Origin: Jannaschia maritima
Lineage (GTDB): Bacteria; Pseudomonadota; Alphaproteobacteria; Rhodobacterales; Rhodobacteraceae
Direction of reading: 5' to 3'
NCBI RefSeq assembly: GCF_030973515.1
Contig: NZ_JARGZA010000002.1
Span: 124,001-188,000, forward strand
Length of the DNA: 64,000 nucleotides
The position numbers and the translations under genes were made by a program. Of the stretch, positions 1 through 9,497 are shown in pieces. Under the pieces are notes generated by a model. That model saw only the letters and a program-made list of their open reading frames with translations, was not told where the DNA came from and ran no database searches. Positions within the stretch are counted from its first letter, which is position 1. Each line of letters opens with the position of its first letter.

Positions 1-1633
1 TCCAGATCGCGAAAGCATGGGCCAGCAGAACGCCGCCAGCCGGACGCCCCCATCCCCCGCGCGAGCACGCCAACGCCCCGAAGCCCAGACCCAACAGGGG
101 AAGGACCCAGGGGGATGGCGAGACGACGCCTTGAACGGCACCGTCCAACGCGGCGACCCAATGCGCGACGGCGAGTATCCATTCGATCCCCCAACCCGCG
201 GCCGCGAAGGGCCATGCCTGAAGGCCGATCGGCCACAGGACCATCCCGAGCAGGAGGGCCGGCATCACCAGCGATCCCATCGCGGGTACGGCCAAAAGGT
301 TTGCCGCCAGGCCGTACACGCCGATCCGGTTGAAGTGGGCGGCCGCGAACGGCGCCGTCGCCAAGCCAGCCACGAAGGAGGACAGGACCAAGGCCATCAC
401 CCAGCCCCTCAAACCCCGCGTCCATCCCCCGCCACGCCGCGACAGCGCCCCGAAGGCCAATACCAGTGCCCCCGTTGCGGCAAAGGACATCTGGAAGCCG
501 GGCCCGACCAGCGCTTCCGGGCGCAGGACGAGGACGATCAAGGCGGCCAGTGCGACCGAACGCATCGACAAGGCCCTACGGTTCAAGATGACCGCACCCA
601 ACATCACCACCGCCATGACGGCTGCCCGCTGCGTGGCGACGCCGCCACCCGACAGGGCCAGATAGGCGAAGACGAATGGCAGTGCCGCGATGGCGGCCAC
701 GGCCTTGGCATCCACCCGGAGCACCACGGGCGGAACGGCGGCAAGCCCGAGCCTGACCACGCCCAGGACCGTCCCGACGAGCAGCCCCATGTGGAGTCCC
801 GATATCGCCAGCAGATGCGCGAGGTTCGAATCCCGAAGCGCTTGGGTGTCCGTCGGATCGAGGCCCGATCGATCACCGACGACGATGGCTGCCGCCACCT
901 GCCCGGTCCGCCCCGGCATCGCATCCCGCAGCCCGCCGGCGATGGCCATGCGCGCCGCGTCCACGTACCGTGGAGGCCCCGGTGCGGTATCTGCGAGCAG
1001 CAAGGGCACACGACCATACCCGACCGCGCCGATGCCCTGGAACCAGGCGTGGCGTCCGAAGTCGAAGCCACCGGGCTCCGCAGGTCCGGAGGGGGGAGAC
1101 AAGAAGGCGGTGGTCATCACTCGAAGTCCGAGGCGTGGCTCCAACCAAGGGCCGGGCTCCGTCAGCGATATCCGGACACGTCCCGGGACCCGGCCGGGCG
1201 CAATGCGATCCAACCGCACGCGGTCCAAGGTCAGCCGTACCGAACCGGAGGCCGAGGTGTCGATGCCGACCACCCGCCCCTCCACCGGACCATAGTACCG
1301 GAACCCGAGCACCGGGGCCGCGACCATATCCGTGCGCAGTTGGGCGATTGCCAAACCACAGAGGAACGATGCCATGAAGAGGAACGGGAGGCCGAAACCG
1401 CGACGGGCCATCCAGCCGAGCAAGATGCACAGCGCGGCCCCAAGAACGACCGCGAGCCGGAGTGGTGCGGTCGGCTCCGCCGGCAGGCCATAATACGTGC
1501 CGACACCGCCACCGAAGCACAAGGCCCCCCAGCACAGGCGTCGACCCCGCAGATCCTGTAGGCGCTCGATCAACCGATCCGCGATGCCGAGTGCAGCCGG
1601 GTTAGGCGCGCACTGCTCCCCTTGCCTCGTCAC
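1..1633 (-). CDS. comEC: ComEC/Rec2-family DNA uptake channel protein, 3' end beyond window
   Basis: I translated the minus strand by hand and it stays open from a GTG at 1633 to the window edge, about 544 residues; full ComEC proteins are longer, so the C-terminal part is missing here. ComEC forms the inner-membrane channel for single-stranded DNA uptake in natural transformation. The diagnostic family signature NLAHLLAISGLHMGL is present around residue 275, followed by many hydrophobic membrane segments, and an N-terminal domain with two early hydrophobic stretches precedes it. The GTG start is preferred because GAGGG lies about eight bases upstream. The gene is divergent from gltX, an arrangement I recall from other Rhodobacterales. 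Whether the cell is competent cannot be judged from this gene alone. Confidence 0.9.
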   Translation of the reverse strand, partial: MTRQGEQCAPNPAALGIADRLIERLQDLRGRRLCWGALCFGGGVGTYYGLPAEPTAPLRLAVVLGAALCILLGWMARRGFGLPFLFMASFLCGLAIAQLRTDMVAAPVLGFRYYGPVEGRVVGIDTSASGSVRLTLDRVRLDRIAPGRVPGRVRISLTEPGPWLEPRLGLRVMTTAFLSPPSGPAEPGGFDFGRHAWFQGIGAVGYGRVPLLLADTAPGPPRYVDAARMAIAGGLRDAMPGRTGQVAAAIVVGDRSGLDPTDTQALRDSNLAHLLAISGLHMGLLVGTVLGVVRLGLAAVPPVVLRVDAKAVAAIAALPFVFAYLALSGGGVATQRAAVMAVVMLGAVILNRRALSMRSVALAALIVLVLRPEALVGPGFQMSFAATGALVLAFGALSRRGGGWTRGLRGWVMALVLSSFVAGLATAPFAAAHFNRIGVYGLAANLLAVPAMGSLVMPALLLGMVLWPIGLQAWPFAAAGWGIEWILAVAHWVAALDGAVQGVVSPSPWVLPLLGLGFGALACSRGGWGRPAGGVLLAHAFAIW

Positions 1634-1745
1634 GTTGGTTCCCTCGCTTGTATCCCGGACTGGCGATCCATAGAACGCGGGGAACCCTGGCGGTCCGACC
1701 ATTAAGACCGCGTTTCCACCCTTCCGACCTGCCAGCGGAGGTTCC

Positions 1746-3137
1746 ATGACGGACCGGCCCATCGTTACGCGCATCGCCCCCTCCCCCACGGGGGACATGC
1801 ACATCGGAACGGCCCGCACGGCTCTCTTCAACTGGCTGTACGCACGTGGGCGGGGGGGCACCTTCCTGTTGAGGATCGAAGACACGGATCGGACCCGGTC
1901 CACCCCGGAGGCGACCGACGCGATCCTGGACGGTTTGAAGTGGCTCGGTTTGGATTGGGACGGGGAAGCGGTCAGTCAGTTCGCCCGCGCCGACCGCCAC
2001 GCGGAGGTCGCGCATGCGATGATGGCGAATGGCACGGCCTACAAGTGCTTCGCGTCGCAAGGCGATATCGCAGCTTTCCGCGACGCGGCGCGGGCGGCCG
2101 GTACATCGACGCTGTATCGTTCGCCCTGGCGGGACGCGGACCCGTCGGATCATCTCGAAGCGCCGTTCGTGATCCGTTTGAGGGCCCCCCGCGATGGCGT
2201 GACATCGATCCAGGACGCCGTGCAGGGAATGGTGACGGTCCGGAACGATCAGTTGGACGACATGGTGCTACTGCGATCCGACGGAACGCCGACCTATATG
2301 CTGGCCGTGGTCGTGGACGACCGGGACATGGGGGTGACCCATGTGATCCGGGGCGACGACCACTTGAACAACGCGGCCCGGCAGGCCCAGATCTACGATG
2401 CGATGGGGTGGGACCTTCCCGTGTGGGCGCACATTCCACTAATACACGGGGCTGATGGCAAGAAGCTATCGAAGCGACATGGTGCGACGGGGGTGGGGGA
2501 GTATGCGGCGATGGGCTACCCCGCCCGAGCGATGCGCAACTACCTCGCACGATTGGGCTGGTCGCATGGCGACGACGAGTACTTCACCGACGAACAGGCC
2601 CGCGCCTGGTTCGACCTCGACGGGATCGGGCGCGCCCCCGCCCGCTTGGACATGAAGAAGCTCGAGAACCTCTCGGGTCAGCACATAGGGGCGATGCTCA
2701 ACGATGACGTCGTTGCCGCCGTCCTCGATTGGGCCCGGCGGAGCGGTTCGCCCCTTCCGGATGCTGTTGCGCTGCGACGTGCGGTGCCCTCGGTCAAGGA
2801 TGCCGCCCGCACCCTGCCAGAGGTCGTGGAACGGTCCCGTTTCGTCCTGCAGAACCGCCCCATCCGACCCGATGACAAGGCTGCGAAGGCCCTGACCGAC
2901 GACGGAAGGGCGATGCTCCGCGAATTGACGCCGCACCTGCAAAATGCTACTTGGACGCGTGACGCGCTAGAGGGGGCCGTCGGTTCGGTGGCAGCCGATC
3001 ACGGGGTCGGTTTGGGCAAGATCGCGGCACCCATGCGTGCCGCGCTGGCCGGACGGACCACCACCCCCAGCGTCTTCGACATGATGCTGATCCTGGGTCG
3101 CGAGGAAACCGTGGCACGACTGGACGATGCAGCATAG
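1746..3137 (+). CDS. gltX: glutamyl-tRNA synthetase 1
   Basis: This 463-residue class I aminoacyl-tRNA synthetase attaches glutamate to tRNA. It has the HIGH-type motif HIGT at residues 19-22 and a textbook KLSKR at residues 240-244, with the Rossmann catalytic fold before and the anticodon-binding helices after. Length is normal for bacterial GluRS. It is one of two full GluRS genes in this window (the other at 45416) plus a GluQRS at 26659. With the canonical KLSKR loop this copy is the better candidate for the general tRNA-Glu enzyme, but which paralogue charges tRNA-Gln for amidation cannot be read from sequence. gltA follows 81 bases downstream with its own promoter. Confidence 0.95.
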   Translation: MTDRPIVTRIAPSPTGDMHIGTARTALFNWLYARGRGGTFLLRIEDTDRTRSTPEATDAILDGLKWLGLDWDGEAVSQFARADRHAEVAHAMMANGTAYKCFASQGDIAAFRDAARAAGTSTLYRSPWRDADPSDHLEAPFVIRLRAPRDGVTSIQDAVQGMVTVRNDQLDDMVLLRSDGTPTYMLAVVVDDRDMGVTHVIRGDDHLNNAARQAQIYDAMGWDLPVWAHIPLIHGADGKKLSKRHGATGVGEYAAMGYPARAMRNYLARLGWSHGDDEYFTDEQARAWFDLDGIGRAPARLDMKKLENLSGQHIGAMLNDDVVAAVLDWARRSGSPLPDAVALRRAVPSVKDAARTLPEVVERSRFVLQNRPIRPDDKAAKALTDDGRAMLRELTPHLQNATWTRDALEGAVGSVAADHGVGLGKIAAPMRAALAGRTTTPSVFDMMLILGREETVARLDDAA

Positions 3138-3177
3138 TTTCACGCGTCGAGGCTCGTATCGTCGCAAGATCAACTGG

Positions 3178-3206
3178 TTGCGCGGTGACGTTCGCGTGAC
3201 GATAGA
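3178..3206 (+). promoter_or_regulatory. putative sigma-70 promoter of gltA
   Basis: A -35 element TTGCGC (3178-3183) and a -10 element GATAGA (3201-3206) are separated by 17 bases. They sit 13 bases before the gltA start, so the leader would be very short. This is read by eye only. Confidence 0.4.
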
Positions 3207-3218
3207 CCGGAGAACGCC

Positions 3219-4523
3219 ATGCTGGACAGCGCGAAGCCGAAGACCGCGACGGTCACGATAGACGATCAGACGTTCGAAATGCCGATCCTGTCGGGCTCGA
3301 CGGGGCCGGACGTCATCGACATCCGCAAGCTTTATGGGCAGTCGGGGGCGTTCACTTACGATCCCGGCTTCACGTCGACGGCGGCCTGTGAGTCCTCGAT
3401 CACGTATATCGACGGGGACGAGGGTGTTCTGCTGCACCGCGGCTATCCGATCGAGCAGTTGGCCGGAAAGTCTCACTACCTGGAAGTATGCTATCTGCTT
3501 CTCTATGGTGAACTTCCCTCGGGGCCGGAACTGGAAGACTTCGAGGAGCGGGTGACGATGCACACCATGCTCCATGAGCAGATGTACAACTTCACCCGCG
3601 GGTTCCGTCGCGACGCGCACCCGATGGCGATCATGAACGGCATGGTCGGCGCGATGTCGGCCTTCTACCACGACAGCACGGACATCACCGATCCCTGGCA
3701 ACGCGAGGTCGCGTCGATCCGTATGATCGCCAAGATGCCGACCATCGCGGCCATGGCCTACAAGTACTCGATCGGTCAGCCCTTCGTGTATCCTCGCAAC
3801 GATCTAGGCTATGCCGCGAACTTCCTGAACATGTGCTTCAGCGTGCCGGCGCAGGACTACGTGGTCGATCCGATCCTGGCCCGCGCGATGGATCGCATCT
3901 TCACCCTGCATGCCGATCACGAGCAGAACGCGTCGACATCGACCGTGCGGCTGGCATCCTCCTCTGGGGCGAACCCGTTCGCCTGCATCGCCGCCGGGAT
4001 CGCCTGCCTTTGGGGTCCCGCCCACGGCGGGGCGAACCAAGCTTGCCTGGAGATGCTGCGCGAGATCGGAACTGCGGACCGCATTCCGGAATTCATCGGT
4101 CGGGCGAAGGATAAGGACGATCCGTTCCGGCTGATGGGGTTCGGACACAGGGTCTACAAGAACCACGACCCGCGCGCGACGGTGATGAAGGAATCCGCCG
4201 ACGAGGTTCTGGAACTGCTCGGGGTGGAGGACAACCCGACCCTGCAGGTCGCCAAGGAGCTGGAGCGGCAGGCGTTGGAAGATCCGTACTTCCGCGACAA
4301 GAAGCTGTTCCCGAACGTCGACTTCTATTCCGGCATCATCCTGGAGGCGATGGGTTTTCCGACATCCATGTTCACGCCAATCTTCGCACTGTCGCGCACG
4401 GTGGGCTGGATCAGCCAATGGAAGGAGCAATTGTCCGATCCATCGCTGAAGATCGGGCGGCCCCGTCAGTTGTACACCGGCGAGACGAAGCGCGATTACG
4501 TCGAGGTTGAAGATCGGGGCTGA
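3219..4523 (+). CDS. gltA: citrate synthase (type II)
   Basis: Condenses acetyl-CoA with oxaloacetate to citrate at the entry of the TCA cycle. The 434-residue length and N-terminal extension match the hexameric, NADH-sensitive type II enzymes of Gram-negative bacteria. Active-site segments are clear: the catalytic histidine segment [15 protein letters not shown], the second histidine in GFGHRVYKN, and the substrate-binding stretch [15 protein letters not shown]. The ATG is preceded by GGAG about seven bases upstream. A strong GC hairpin follows the stop codon. The neighbouring gltX is co-oriented, but the promoter-like sequence between them suggests separate expression. Confidence 0.97.
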   Translation: MLDSAKPKTATVTIDDQTFEMPILSGSTGPDVIDIRKLYGQSGAFTYDPGFTSTAACESSITYIDGDEGVLLHRGYPIEQLAGKSHYLEVCYLLLYGELPSGPELEDFEERVTMHTMLHEQMYNFTRGFRRDAHPMAIMNGMVGAMSAFYHDSTDITDPWQREVASIRMIAKMPTIAAMAYKYSIGQPFVYPRNDLGYAANFLNMCFSVPAQDYVVDPILARAMDRIFTLHADHEQNASTSTVRLASSSGANPFACIAAGIACLWGPAHGGANQACLEMLREIGTADRIPEFIGRAKDKDDPFRLMGFGHRVYKNHDPRATVMKESADEVLELLGVEDNPTLQVAKELERQALEDPYFRDKKLFPNVDFYSGIILEAMGFPTSMFTPIFALSRTVGWISQWKEQLSDPSLKIGRPRQLYTGETKRDYVEVEDRG

Positions 4524-4533
4524 CGAATGCTTT

Positions 4534-4557
4534 GCGCCGCCCCATTCGGGGCGGCGC
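4534..4557 (+). terminator. gltA terminator hairpin
   Basis: A perfect 10-bp GC stem (arms 4534-4543 and 4548-4557) with a four-base ATTC loop lies 10 bases after gltA. There is no T-run on the plus strand, but the stem is preceded by TTT. It lies between convergent genes and could serve both. Confidence 0.55.
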
Positions 4558-4589
4558 AGGCGGCGGCGCAACGACCATCCGGGATCGGA

Positions 4590-5687
4590 TCAGAGACGGT
4601 TCTGCGCGGTATAGTGCTGATGCAGGCGCTGAAGCGCGATCCGCAACACGATCTTGCCCGATCGCGCGGCCCAACCCATGCGCTTCTCCGCCGTCTCGAG
4701 ACCTTCGAGGTAGCAGCATACCCGCAGCGCGACATCGCCCAACCCGGGCCCGAGGGCAGCCAACGCAGTACCCACCCGGTCGCGCGCGGCATCATGGGCT
4801 GGAACTTCTCCATCCTCGGCGGGTGATGCGTCCAGACCGGCGGTCATGAACCGTTCCCAGTTCTGACCGATCCTCGGACCGAGCTGCGCTTGCTCAAAAT
4901 CTTCCCGCAGCAGTTCGCCCGCCGTCACCAGCATGTCGGAAAGGAACGGGGCACCACCTCGATCACGACGACGCGCCAAGACAGCGAGCGGAGATTCCGC
5001 CAAGTTCACGGTCAAGGTCCGGGTTCCGCCCTCCGCATCGCGGACGGGCAACGGAATGACGTCGGCCTCCTGCTGCAGGAAGGGGCTCGGCGAGGCCGCA
5101 TCACCTCGAGCCGCCACCCTGCGGTCGTGCTTCTCGTTCAGCAGCCGTCGAAGTGCCGCCCGTCCCGCGTCGGTGATACGATATCGCGTGATCCGGCCGG
5201 AGCGGAAGCATGACACCCAATCTTGCAAGACGAACGCTTGCGCCACCTCTCGCGGGAGCTTCGCGATCGGACGGGGATCCGTCTCGCCTTTCAGGACGAC
5301 CGCCTGGGGCATCCCCTGACCTACCGCGAGGAACGAATCTCCCTCGCAAAGGCGGCGCAGGATACGGCGCCCCTCCCGGGCCACGGTATCATCGTCGACG
5401 ACGGGGTATTGCTTGGGTACGGCTGACATATGGTGGGACCCCTCGGTCGTGCTGGATATGGTGAACAGAGTGGCGAACCGCTCCATCGCGTCGTCGATCA
5501 AAGGATCGTCTCGCCGAGCCTCGATGCGCCGCACCTGTCGTAGGATGGTCGATGGGGCGCATCCCCTTGCCGCGGCCACCTGGCGCAGGGGACGTCCCGA
5601 ACACGTGTGATCGAGATAGGTCAGCACGATCGGTGGTAACCAAGCGGGGAGGTCCGGTTCGATCCGATCTCTCGGGGCGGCATGCAT
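4590..5687 (-). CDS. DUF6456 / helix-turn-helix protein
   Basis: A 365-residue protein of a family I know mainly from Rhodobacterales; its function is not established. The N-terminal third contains a segment resembling a helix-turn-helix (LRQVAAARGCAPSTILRQVRR). The conserved DUF6456 core is the C-terminal half, including the NLAESPLAVLARRR and LREDFEQAQLGPRIGQNW segments. I chose the ATG at 5687; an in-frame TTG at 5729 would add 14 residues. A role in DNA binding is an inference from the helix-turn-helix only. It is divergent from the DUF6477 gene, and a perfect DnaA box lies just upstream of the ATG. Confidence 0.8.
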   Translation of the reverse strand: MHAAPRDRIEPDLPAWLPPIVLTYLDHTCSGRPLRQVAAARGCAPSTILRQVRRIEARRDDPLIDDAMERFATLFTISSTTEGSHHMSAVPKQYPVVDDDTVAREGRRILRRLCEGDSFLAVGQGMPQAVVLKGETDPRPIAKLPREVAQAFVLQDWVSCFRSGRITRYRITDAGRAALRRLLNEKHDRRVAARGDAASPSPFLQQEADVIPLPVRDAEGGTRTLTVNLAESPLAVLARRRDRGGAPFLSDMLVTAGELLREDFEQAQLGPRIGQNWERFMTAGLDASPAEDGEVPAHDAARDRVGTALAALGPGLGDVALRVCCYLEGLETAEKRMGWAARSGKIVLRIALQRLHQHYTAQNRL

Positions 5688-5705
5688 CGGCGGTGATTCC
5701 GGCGT

Positions 5706-5714
5706 TGTGGATAA
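5706..5714 (-). promoter_or_regulatory. isolated DnaA box
   Basis: TGTGGATAA, the exact reverse complement of the consensus DnaA box TTATCCACA, lies in the divergent region between the DUF6456 and DUF6477 genes. No second box or AT-rich unwinding element is nearby, so it is not an origin. Chance occurrence is possible. Confidence 0.35.
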
Positions 5715-5895
5715 CGGACCGATCAACAACCCGGATTGGTTACCAGAACGTTAAAGGAACGCTCCGGTTAGGAAGGTGTTTCCATTAGGTAAATTCCTGG
5801 AGGGGGGCGAACGGCGGAACGCGGGTTTCCGCAACGCACGGTCAGGGTCGGCCAATGTCGGGCCAGACGAAACGCAAGTGCCCCCGGAGCCGAAC

Positions 5896-6342
5896 ATGCC
5901 CATTGCCACCGACACCATCGCCCATTCCATCGCCACGCTGAACCGTCCCAAGTTGCTCGTGCGGGCCGCGACCATCGCGATGGCGGAATACCAGCGCCGC
6001 CGCGACTTGCGCCGCATGCTGCGTGTGGCGATCCCCGCTACGCCGACCGCGGCCCTTCAGAAGTTGATCCCGATCGAAGCGGATCTGGAACGTCGGCGGA
6101 TCGGCGACGGCCGTAGCTACTCGCTCGCCCGCCACGTCGACATACTGGCGGCCCTGATGGCGGAAGCCCATGCCTTCAACGCAGAACGCCGTTCCGCCCC
6201 GACCCTCCCGCAGCGGACGTCCCGTCGGGCCGTGGAACGCGGATCGGATCAGGCCGCCGCGGCCGCGAGATCGGCCCTGCGTCTGGTGACGAACTCGTCC
6301 AACGCACCGCGGGTGGCGTCGTCGATGGGCGGCGCGGCGTAG
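5896..6342 (+). CDS. DUF6477 family protein with antisense-overlapping tail
   Basis: A 148-residue protein. Roughly the first 95 residues match the Rhodobacterales DUF6477 family (NRPKLLVRAATIAMAEYQRR and SLARHVDILAALMAEA are the conserved parts); function is unknown. The ATG at 5896 is preceded by CGGAG; an upstream in-frame GTG at 5776 would add 40 low-similarity residues. The last 31 residues are read antisense to the convergent methyltransferase gene (94-bp overlap of 3' ends). This tail, rich in Ala, Arg and Ser, looks like run-on translation after loss of an earlier stop rather than a folded domain. Confidence 0.75.
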   Translation: MPIATDTIAHSIATLNRPKLLVRAATIAMAEYQRRRDLRRMLRVAIPATPTAALQKLIPIEADLERRRIGDGRSYSLARHVDILAALMAEAHAFNAERRSAPTLPQRTSRRAVERGSDQAAAAARSALRLVTNSSNAPRVASSMGGAA

Positions 6343-7772
6343 GCTTCCAGAAGTTTCTCGACCCGTCGGCATGCCAGGGCACGGGTGTCGCGTGCACCCT
6401 CCTCGGCCCATGTCTCGTATGGCTTGTAGTCCAGAAGGTCCGACCGCCAGAACGCCGTCTTGAAACGCGCCTGCGTGTGGACGGCGCCGAGATAATGCCC
6501 TCCGGGGCCGACTTCCCTCACGGCGTCCAACGCATCCGGGTCCGGCGCGGCGCCGGCGGCCAGGCGGTGCAGTATGCCGAGTTGGTCGGCATCCATAACG
6601 AACTTCTCGAAGTCAGCGACGAGGCCCCCTTCGAGCCAACCGCACGCGTGTAGCATGAAGTTGACGCCACCCAGGAGGCCGGCATTCAGCGAGTTCGCCG
6701 TCTCGTAGGCGGCCTGCGCGTCCGGCAGCTTCGATCCGCAGAAGGACCCGCCGGACCGATACGGAAGGTTCAGCCGCCGGGCCAACTGGCCGGCGCCATA
6801 GGTGATCATCGCGGCCTCGGGCGTTCCGAAGGTGGGGGCGCCCGATCCCATGTCGATGCTGGTAACGAAGGCTCCAAACACGACAGGCGCCCCCGGACGC
6901 ACCAACTGGCTGTATGCTATGCCTGCCATCACCTCGGCGAGGACCTGCACCAGCGTTCCGGATACCGTAACCGGGGCCATCGCCCCGCCGACGATGAAGG
7001 GTGACACGATGCAGGCCTGGTTGGCCGCCGCGTATACCTCCAAGGCCCCCATCATGGTCGCGTCGAAGGTCAGGGGGGAATTGATGTTGATCAGATTGAT
7101 AAGCGCGGTCCGATCGTCCAAGCCGCCGAACAGTGCGTCCACGAAACACACGGAATCGGCTGCGCGGGACGGGTCGGTCACGGATCCCATGAATGGTTTG
7201 TCCGTCAGCATCGCGTGAGCCATCAGCATGTCGAGATGACGTTCGGCGACCGGGATGTCGGTCGGCTCGCAGACCGTGCCGCCGGAATGGTGCAGCCACT
7301 TCGACATGTGTCCGAGCTTCACGAACTTCCGGAAGTCCGCCATCGTCGCATACCGTCGGCCATCGCCGTCGCGCACGAAGGGAGGTCCATAGACCGGCGC
7401 CAGGACGAGGTTTCGGCCTCCGATCTCGACGGACCGGTCGGGATTCCTCGCGATCTGGGTGAAGCTCGATGGGGCGGTTCCACACAGCGTCCGTGCCAAG
7501 CCGTGCGGGATCCGGACCAGTTCACCCTCGATCTCCGCGCCCGCGTCCCGCCAGCGCTGCAGGGCAGTCGGATTCTCGACGAAGGCAACGCCGATCTCGG
7601 CCAGCAGCGTCTCGGCCTGGTCTTCGATGACGGACAGGGCTTCGTCATCGAGGATGTCGAAATTCGGGATGCGGCGCGTGATGGTTGCGGCCGTCTCGAT
7701 GTCGAGGGTTCCGCGTTCGGCACGCCGCGCCGCACCGCCCCCGCCGCGCCGTCTGCGTGCCATGTCCGTCAT
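6249..7772 (-). CDS. trimethylamine methyltransferase (MttB) family protein
   Basis: A 507-residue member of the MttB superfamily. These enzymes transfer a methyl group from a quaternary or tertiary amine to a corrinoid protein. The reading frame has no internal amber codon, so it is of the non-pyrrolysine type common in alphaproteobacteria, where known members act on substrates such as glycine betaine; the actual substrate here is unknown. Conserved stretches include HHSGGTVCEPTDIPV and the glycine-rich SGGSFCGSKLPDAQAAYETA. The ATG at 7772 is followed by another in-frame ATG at 7763, and ribosome-binding sequence is weak for both. No corrinoid protein or methyltransferase partner is adjacent. 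The 3' end overlaps the DUF6477 gene. Confidence 0.85.
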   Translation of the reverse strand: MTDMARRRRGGGGAARRAERGTLDIETAATITRRIPNFDILDDEALSVIEDQAETLLAEIGVAFVENPTALQRWRDAGAEIEGELVRIPHGLARTLCGTAPSSFTQIARNPDRSVEIGGRNLVLAPVYGPPFVRDGDGRRYATMADFRKFVKLGHMSKWLHHSGGTVCEPTDIPVAERHLDMLMAHAMLTDKPFMGSVTDPSRAADSVCFVDALFGGLDDRTALINLININSPLTFDATMMGALEVYAAANQACIVSPFIVGGAMAPVTVSGTLVQVLAEVMAGIAYSQLVRPGAPVVFGAFVTSIDMGSGAPTFGTPEAAMITYGAGQLARRLNLPYRSGGSFCGSKLPDAQAAYETANSLNAGLLGGVNFMLHACGWLEGGLVADFEKFVMDADQLGILHRLAAGAAPDPDALDAVREVGPGGHYLGAVHTQARFKTAFWRSDLLDYKPYETWAEEGARDTRALACRRVEKLLEAYAAPPIDDATRGALDEFVTRRRADLAAAAA

Positions 7773-7904
7773 CCGTCCGTCCCCATCTCTGCCCGGTGGA
7801 CCGAACCTTAGGCATGCCCCGCGGGAGCCCGCGGCACCGGAACGGCGAAGGCGCGCCCGGATGCGACACTTGCGTCCCGCGAACCGCCCGCCTAACGGCT
7901 GCCC

Positions 7905-9491
7905 ATGGCCAGGCTCCCCGATCCCGCCGATCATCACGAACGCCTCCTGATCGTCGATTTCGGCAGTCAGGTCACGCAACTGATCGCCCGTCGTCTGCGG
8001 GAGTTGTCGGTCTATTGCGAGATACATCCGTTTCAGAGGGTAACGCCTGCGTTCCTGCAGGATTTCGGTCCGAAGGCGGTGATCCTATCGGGTGGACCGG
8101 CCTCCGTGCCGAATCGGGGCTCCCCTCGACCGCCGGACGAGATCTTCGATCTCGGCGTACCGGTGCTCGGGATCTGCTATGGTCAGCAGGTGATGCAGCA
8201 GATGCTGGGGGGACGCGTCACCCGAGGCGAGGGCACGGCCGAATTCGGACGTGCCTTCGTCAGTCCGCAGGGGCAACTCGATCTGCTGCAGGGATGGTTC
8301 GACGGACCGGACGGCACCGGGCGAGAACAGGTCTGGATGTCGCATGGCGACCACGTGGCCGAACTGGCGCCCGGGTTCGAGGTGTTCGGCACGTCGCCCG
8401 GCGCGCCCTTCGCCATCACCGCCGATCCGCATCGTCGCTTCTACGCGGTGCAGTTCCACCCGGAAGTGCATCACACCCCCAAAGGCGTGCGGTTATACGA
8501 GAATTTCGTACGTTTGGCGGGCTTCGCCGGCGATTGGACGATGGGGGCCTACCGCGAACAGGCTGTGGAGGCGATCCGCGCACAGGTGGGGGATGCCAAG
8601 GTCATCTGCGCTCTCTCGGGCGGTGTCGATTCCTCCGTGGCGGCCGCGCTGATCCACGAGGCGGTGGGCGATCAGTTGACCTGCGTCTTCGTCGATCATG
8701 GCCTCCTGCGTCAGGACGAGGCGGCGGAGGTTGTTAGCATGTTCCGCGACAACATGAACCTTCACGTCGTCCACGCACAGGAACAGGACCTGTTCCTCGA
8801 TGCGTTGGAAGGGCAGTCGGACCCGGAAACCAAGCGCAAGATCATCGGGCGCCTGTTCATCGACGTGTTCCAGAAGCACGCCGACGGGATCGAGGGTGCG
8901 GCCTTCTTGGCGCAGGGCACGCTGTACCCCGACGTCATCGAATCCGTCAGCTTCTCCGGCGGTCCGTCCGTCACGATCAAGTCCCACCACAACGTCGGCG
9001 GCCTGCCTCAGGAGATGGGCCTGACCCTGGTGGAGCCGTTGCGGGAACTGTTCAAGGACGAAGTCCGCGCCCTTGGGCGCGAACTGGGCTTGCCGCCGAG
9101 CTTCATCGGACGCCACCCTTTCCCCGGACCCGGCCTGGCGATTCGCTGCCTGGGTGAGATCACGCGCGAGAAGCTCGCCATCCTTCGACGGGCCGACGCG
9201 ATCTTCATCGATCAAATTCGGCGCCATGGCCTCTACGACGACATATGGCAGGCCTTCGTCGCATTGCTGCCCGTGCGGACCGTGGGCGTCATGGGCGACG
9301 GGCGTACGTACGACTATGCCTGCGCGCTGCGGGCAGTCACGTCCGTCGATGGCATGACGGCGGACTACTATCCGTTCGAGCATGCGTTCCTGGGCGAGAC
9401 CGCGACGCGCATCATAAACGAAGTACCGGGCATCAACCGCGTGACCTATGACATCACGTCGAAGCCGCCGGGCACGATCGAATGGGAATGA
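7905..9491 (+). CDS. guaA: GMP synthase (glutamine-hydrolysing)
   Basis: Converts XMP to GMP using glutamine and ATP, the last step of de novo GMP synthesis. The N-terminal class I glutamine amidotransferase has the nucleophile in GICYGQQ (Cys91) and the His/Glu pair in FHPEVHHT. The ATP pyrophosphatase domain has the P-loop SGGVDSSV. The C-terminal dimerisation domain ends in the typical KPPGTIEWE. At 528 residues the length is normal. It is divergent from the MttB-family gene and ends six bases from the convergent HerA-like gene. Confidence 0.97.
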   Translation: MARLPDPADHHERLLIVDFGSQVTQLIARRLRELSVYCEIHPFQRVTPAFLQDFGPKAVILSGGPASVPNRGSPRPPDEIFDLGVPVLGICYGQQVMQQMLGGRVTRGEGTAEFGRAFVSPQGQLDLLQGWFDGPDGTGREQVWMSHGDHVAELAPGFEVFGTSPGAPFAITADPHRRFYAVQFHPEVHHTPKGVRLYENFVRLAGFAGDWTMGAYREQAVEAIRAQVGDAKVICALSGGVDSSVAAALIHEAVGDQLTCVFVDHGLLRQDEAAEVVSMFRDNMNLHVVHAQEQDLFLDALEGQSDPETKRKIIGRLFIDVFQKHADGIEGAAFLAQGTLYPDVIESVSFSGGPSVTIKSHHNVGGLPQEMGLTLVEPLRELFKDEVRALGRELGLPPSFIGRHPFPGPGLAIRCLGEITREKLAILRRADAIFIDQIRRHGLYDDIWQAFVALLPVRTVGVMGDGRTYDYACALRAVTSVDGMTADYYPFEHAFLGETATRIINEVPGINRVTYDITSKPPGTIEWE

Positions 9492-9497
9492 CCGCGT

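Noticed and set aside
17-1561. A 514-codon open frame on the plus strand at the left edge
   Set aside because: It is antisense to comEC, whose minus-strand frame carries the NLAHLLAISGLHMGL signature and membrane helices; the plus-strand product is Arg/Pro/Gln-rich with no family features.
5706-5714. A chromosomal replication origin at the DnaA box
   Set aside because: A single box only, with no AT-rich element or neighbouring origin genes such as hemE, parAB or dnaA.
6249-7772. A pyrrolysine-containing trimethylamine methyltransferase
   Set aside because: The frame contains no internal TAG, and the group has no pyrrolysine system that I could see; it belongs to the non-pyrrolysine branch.
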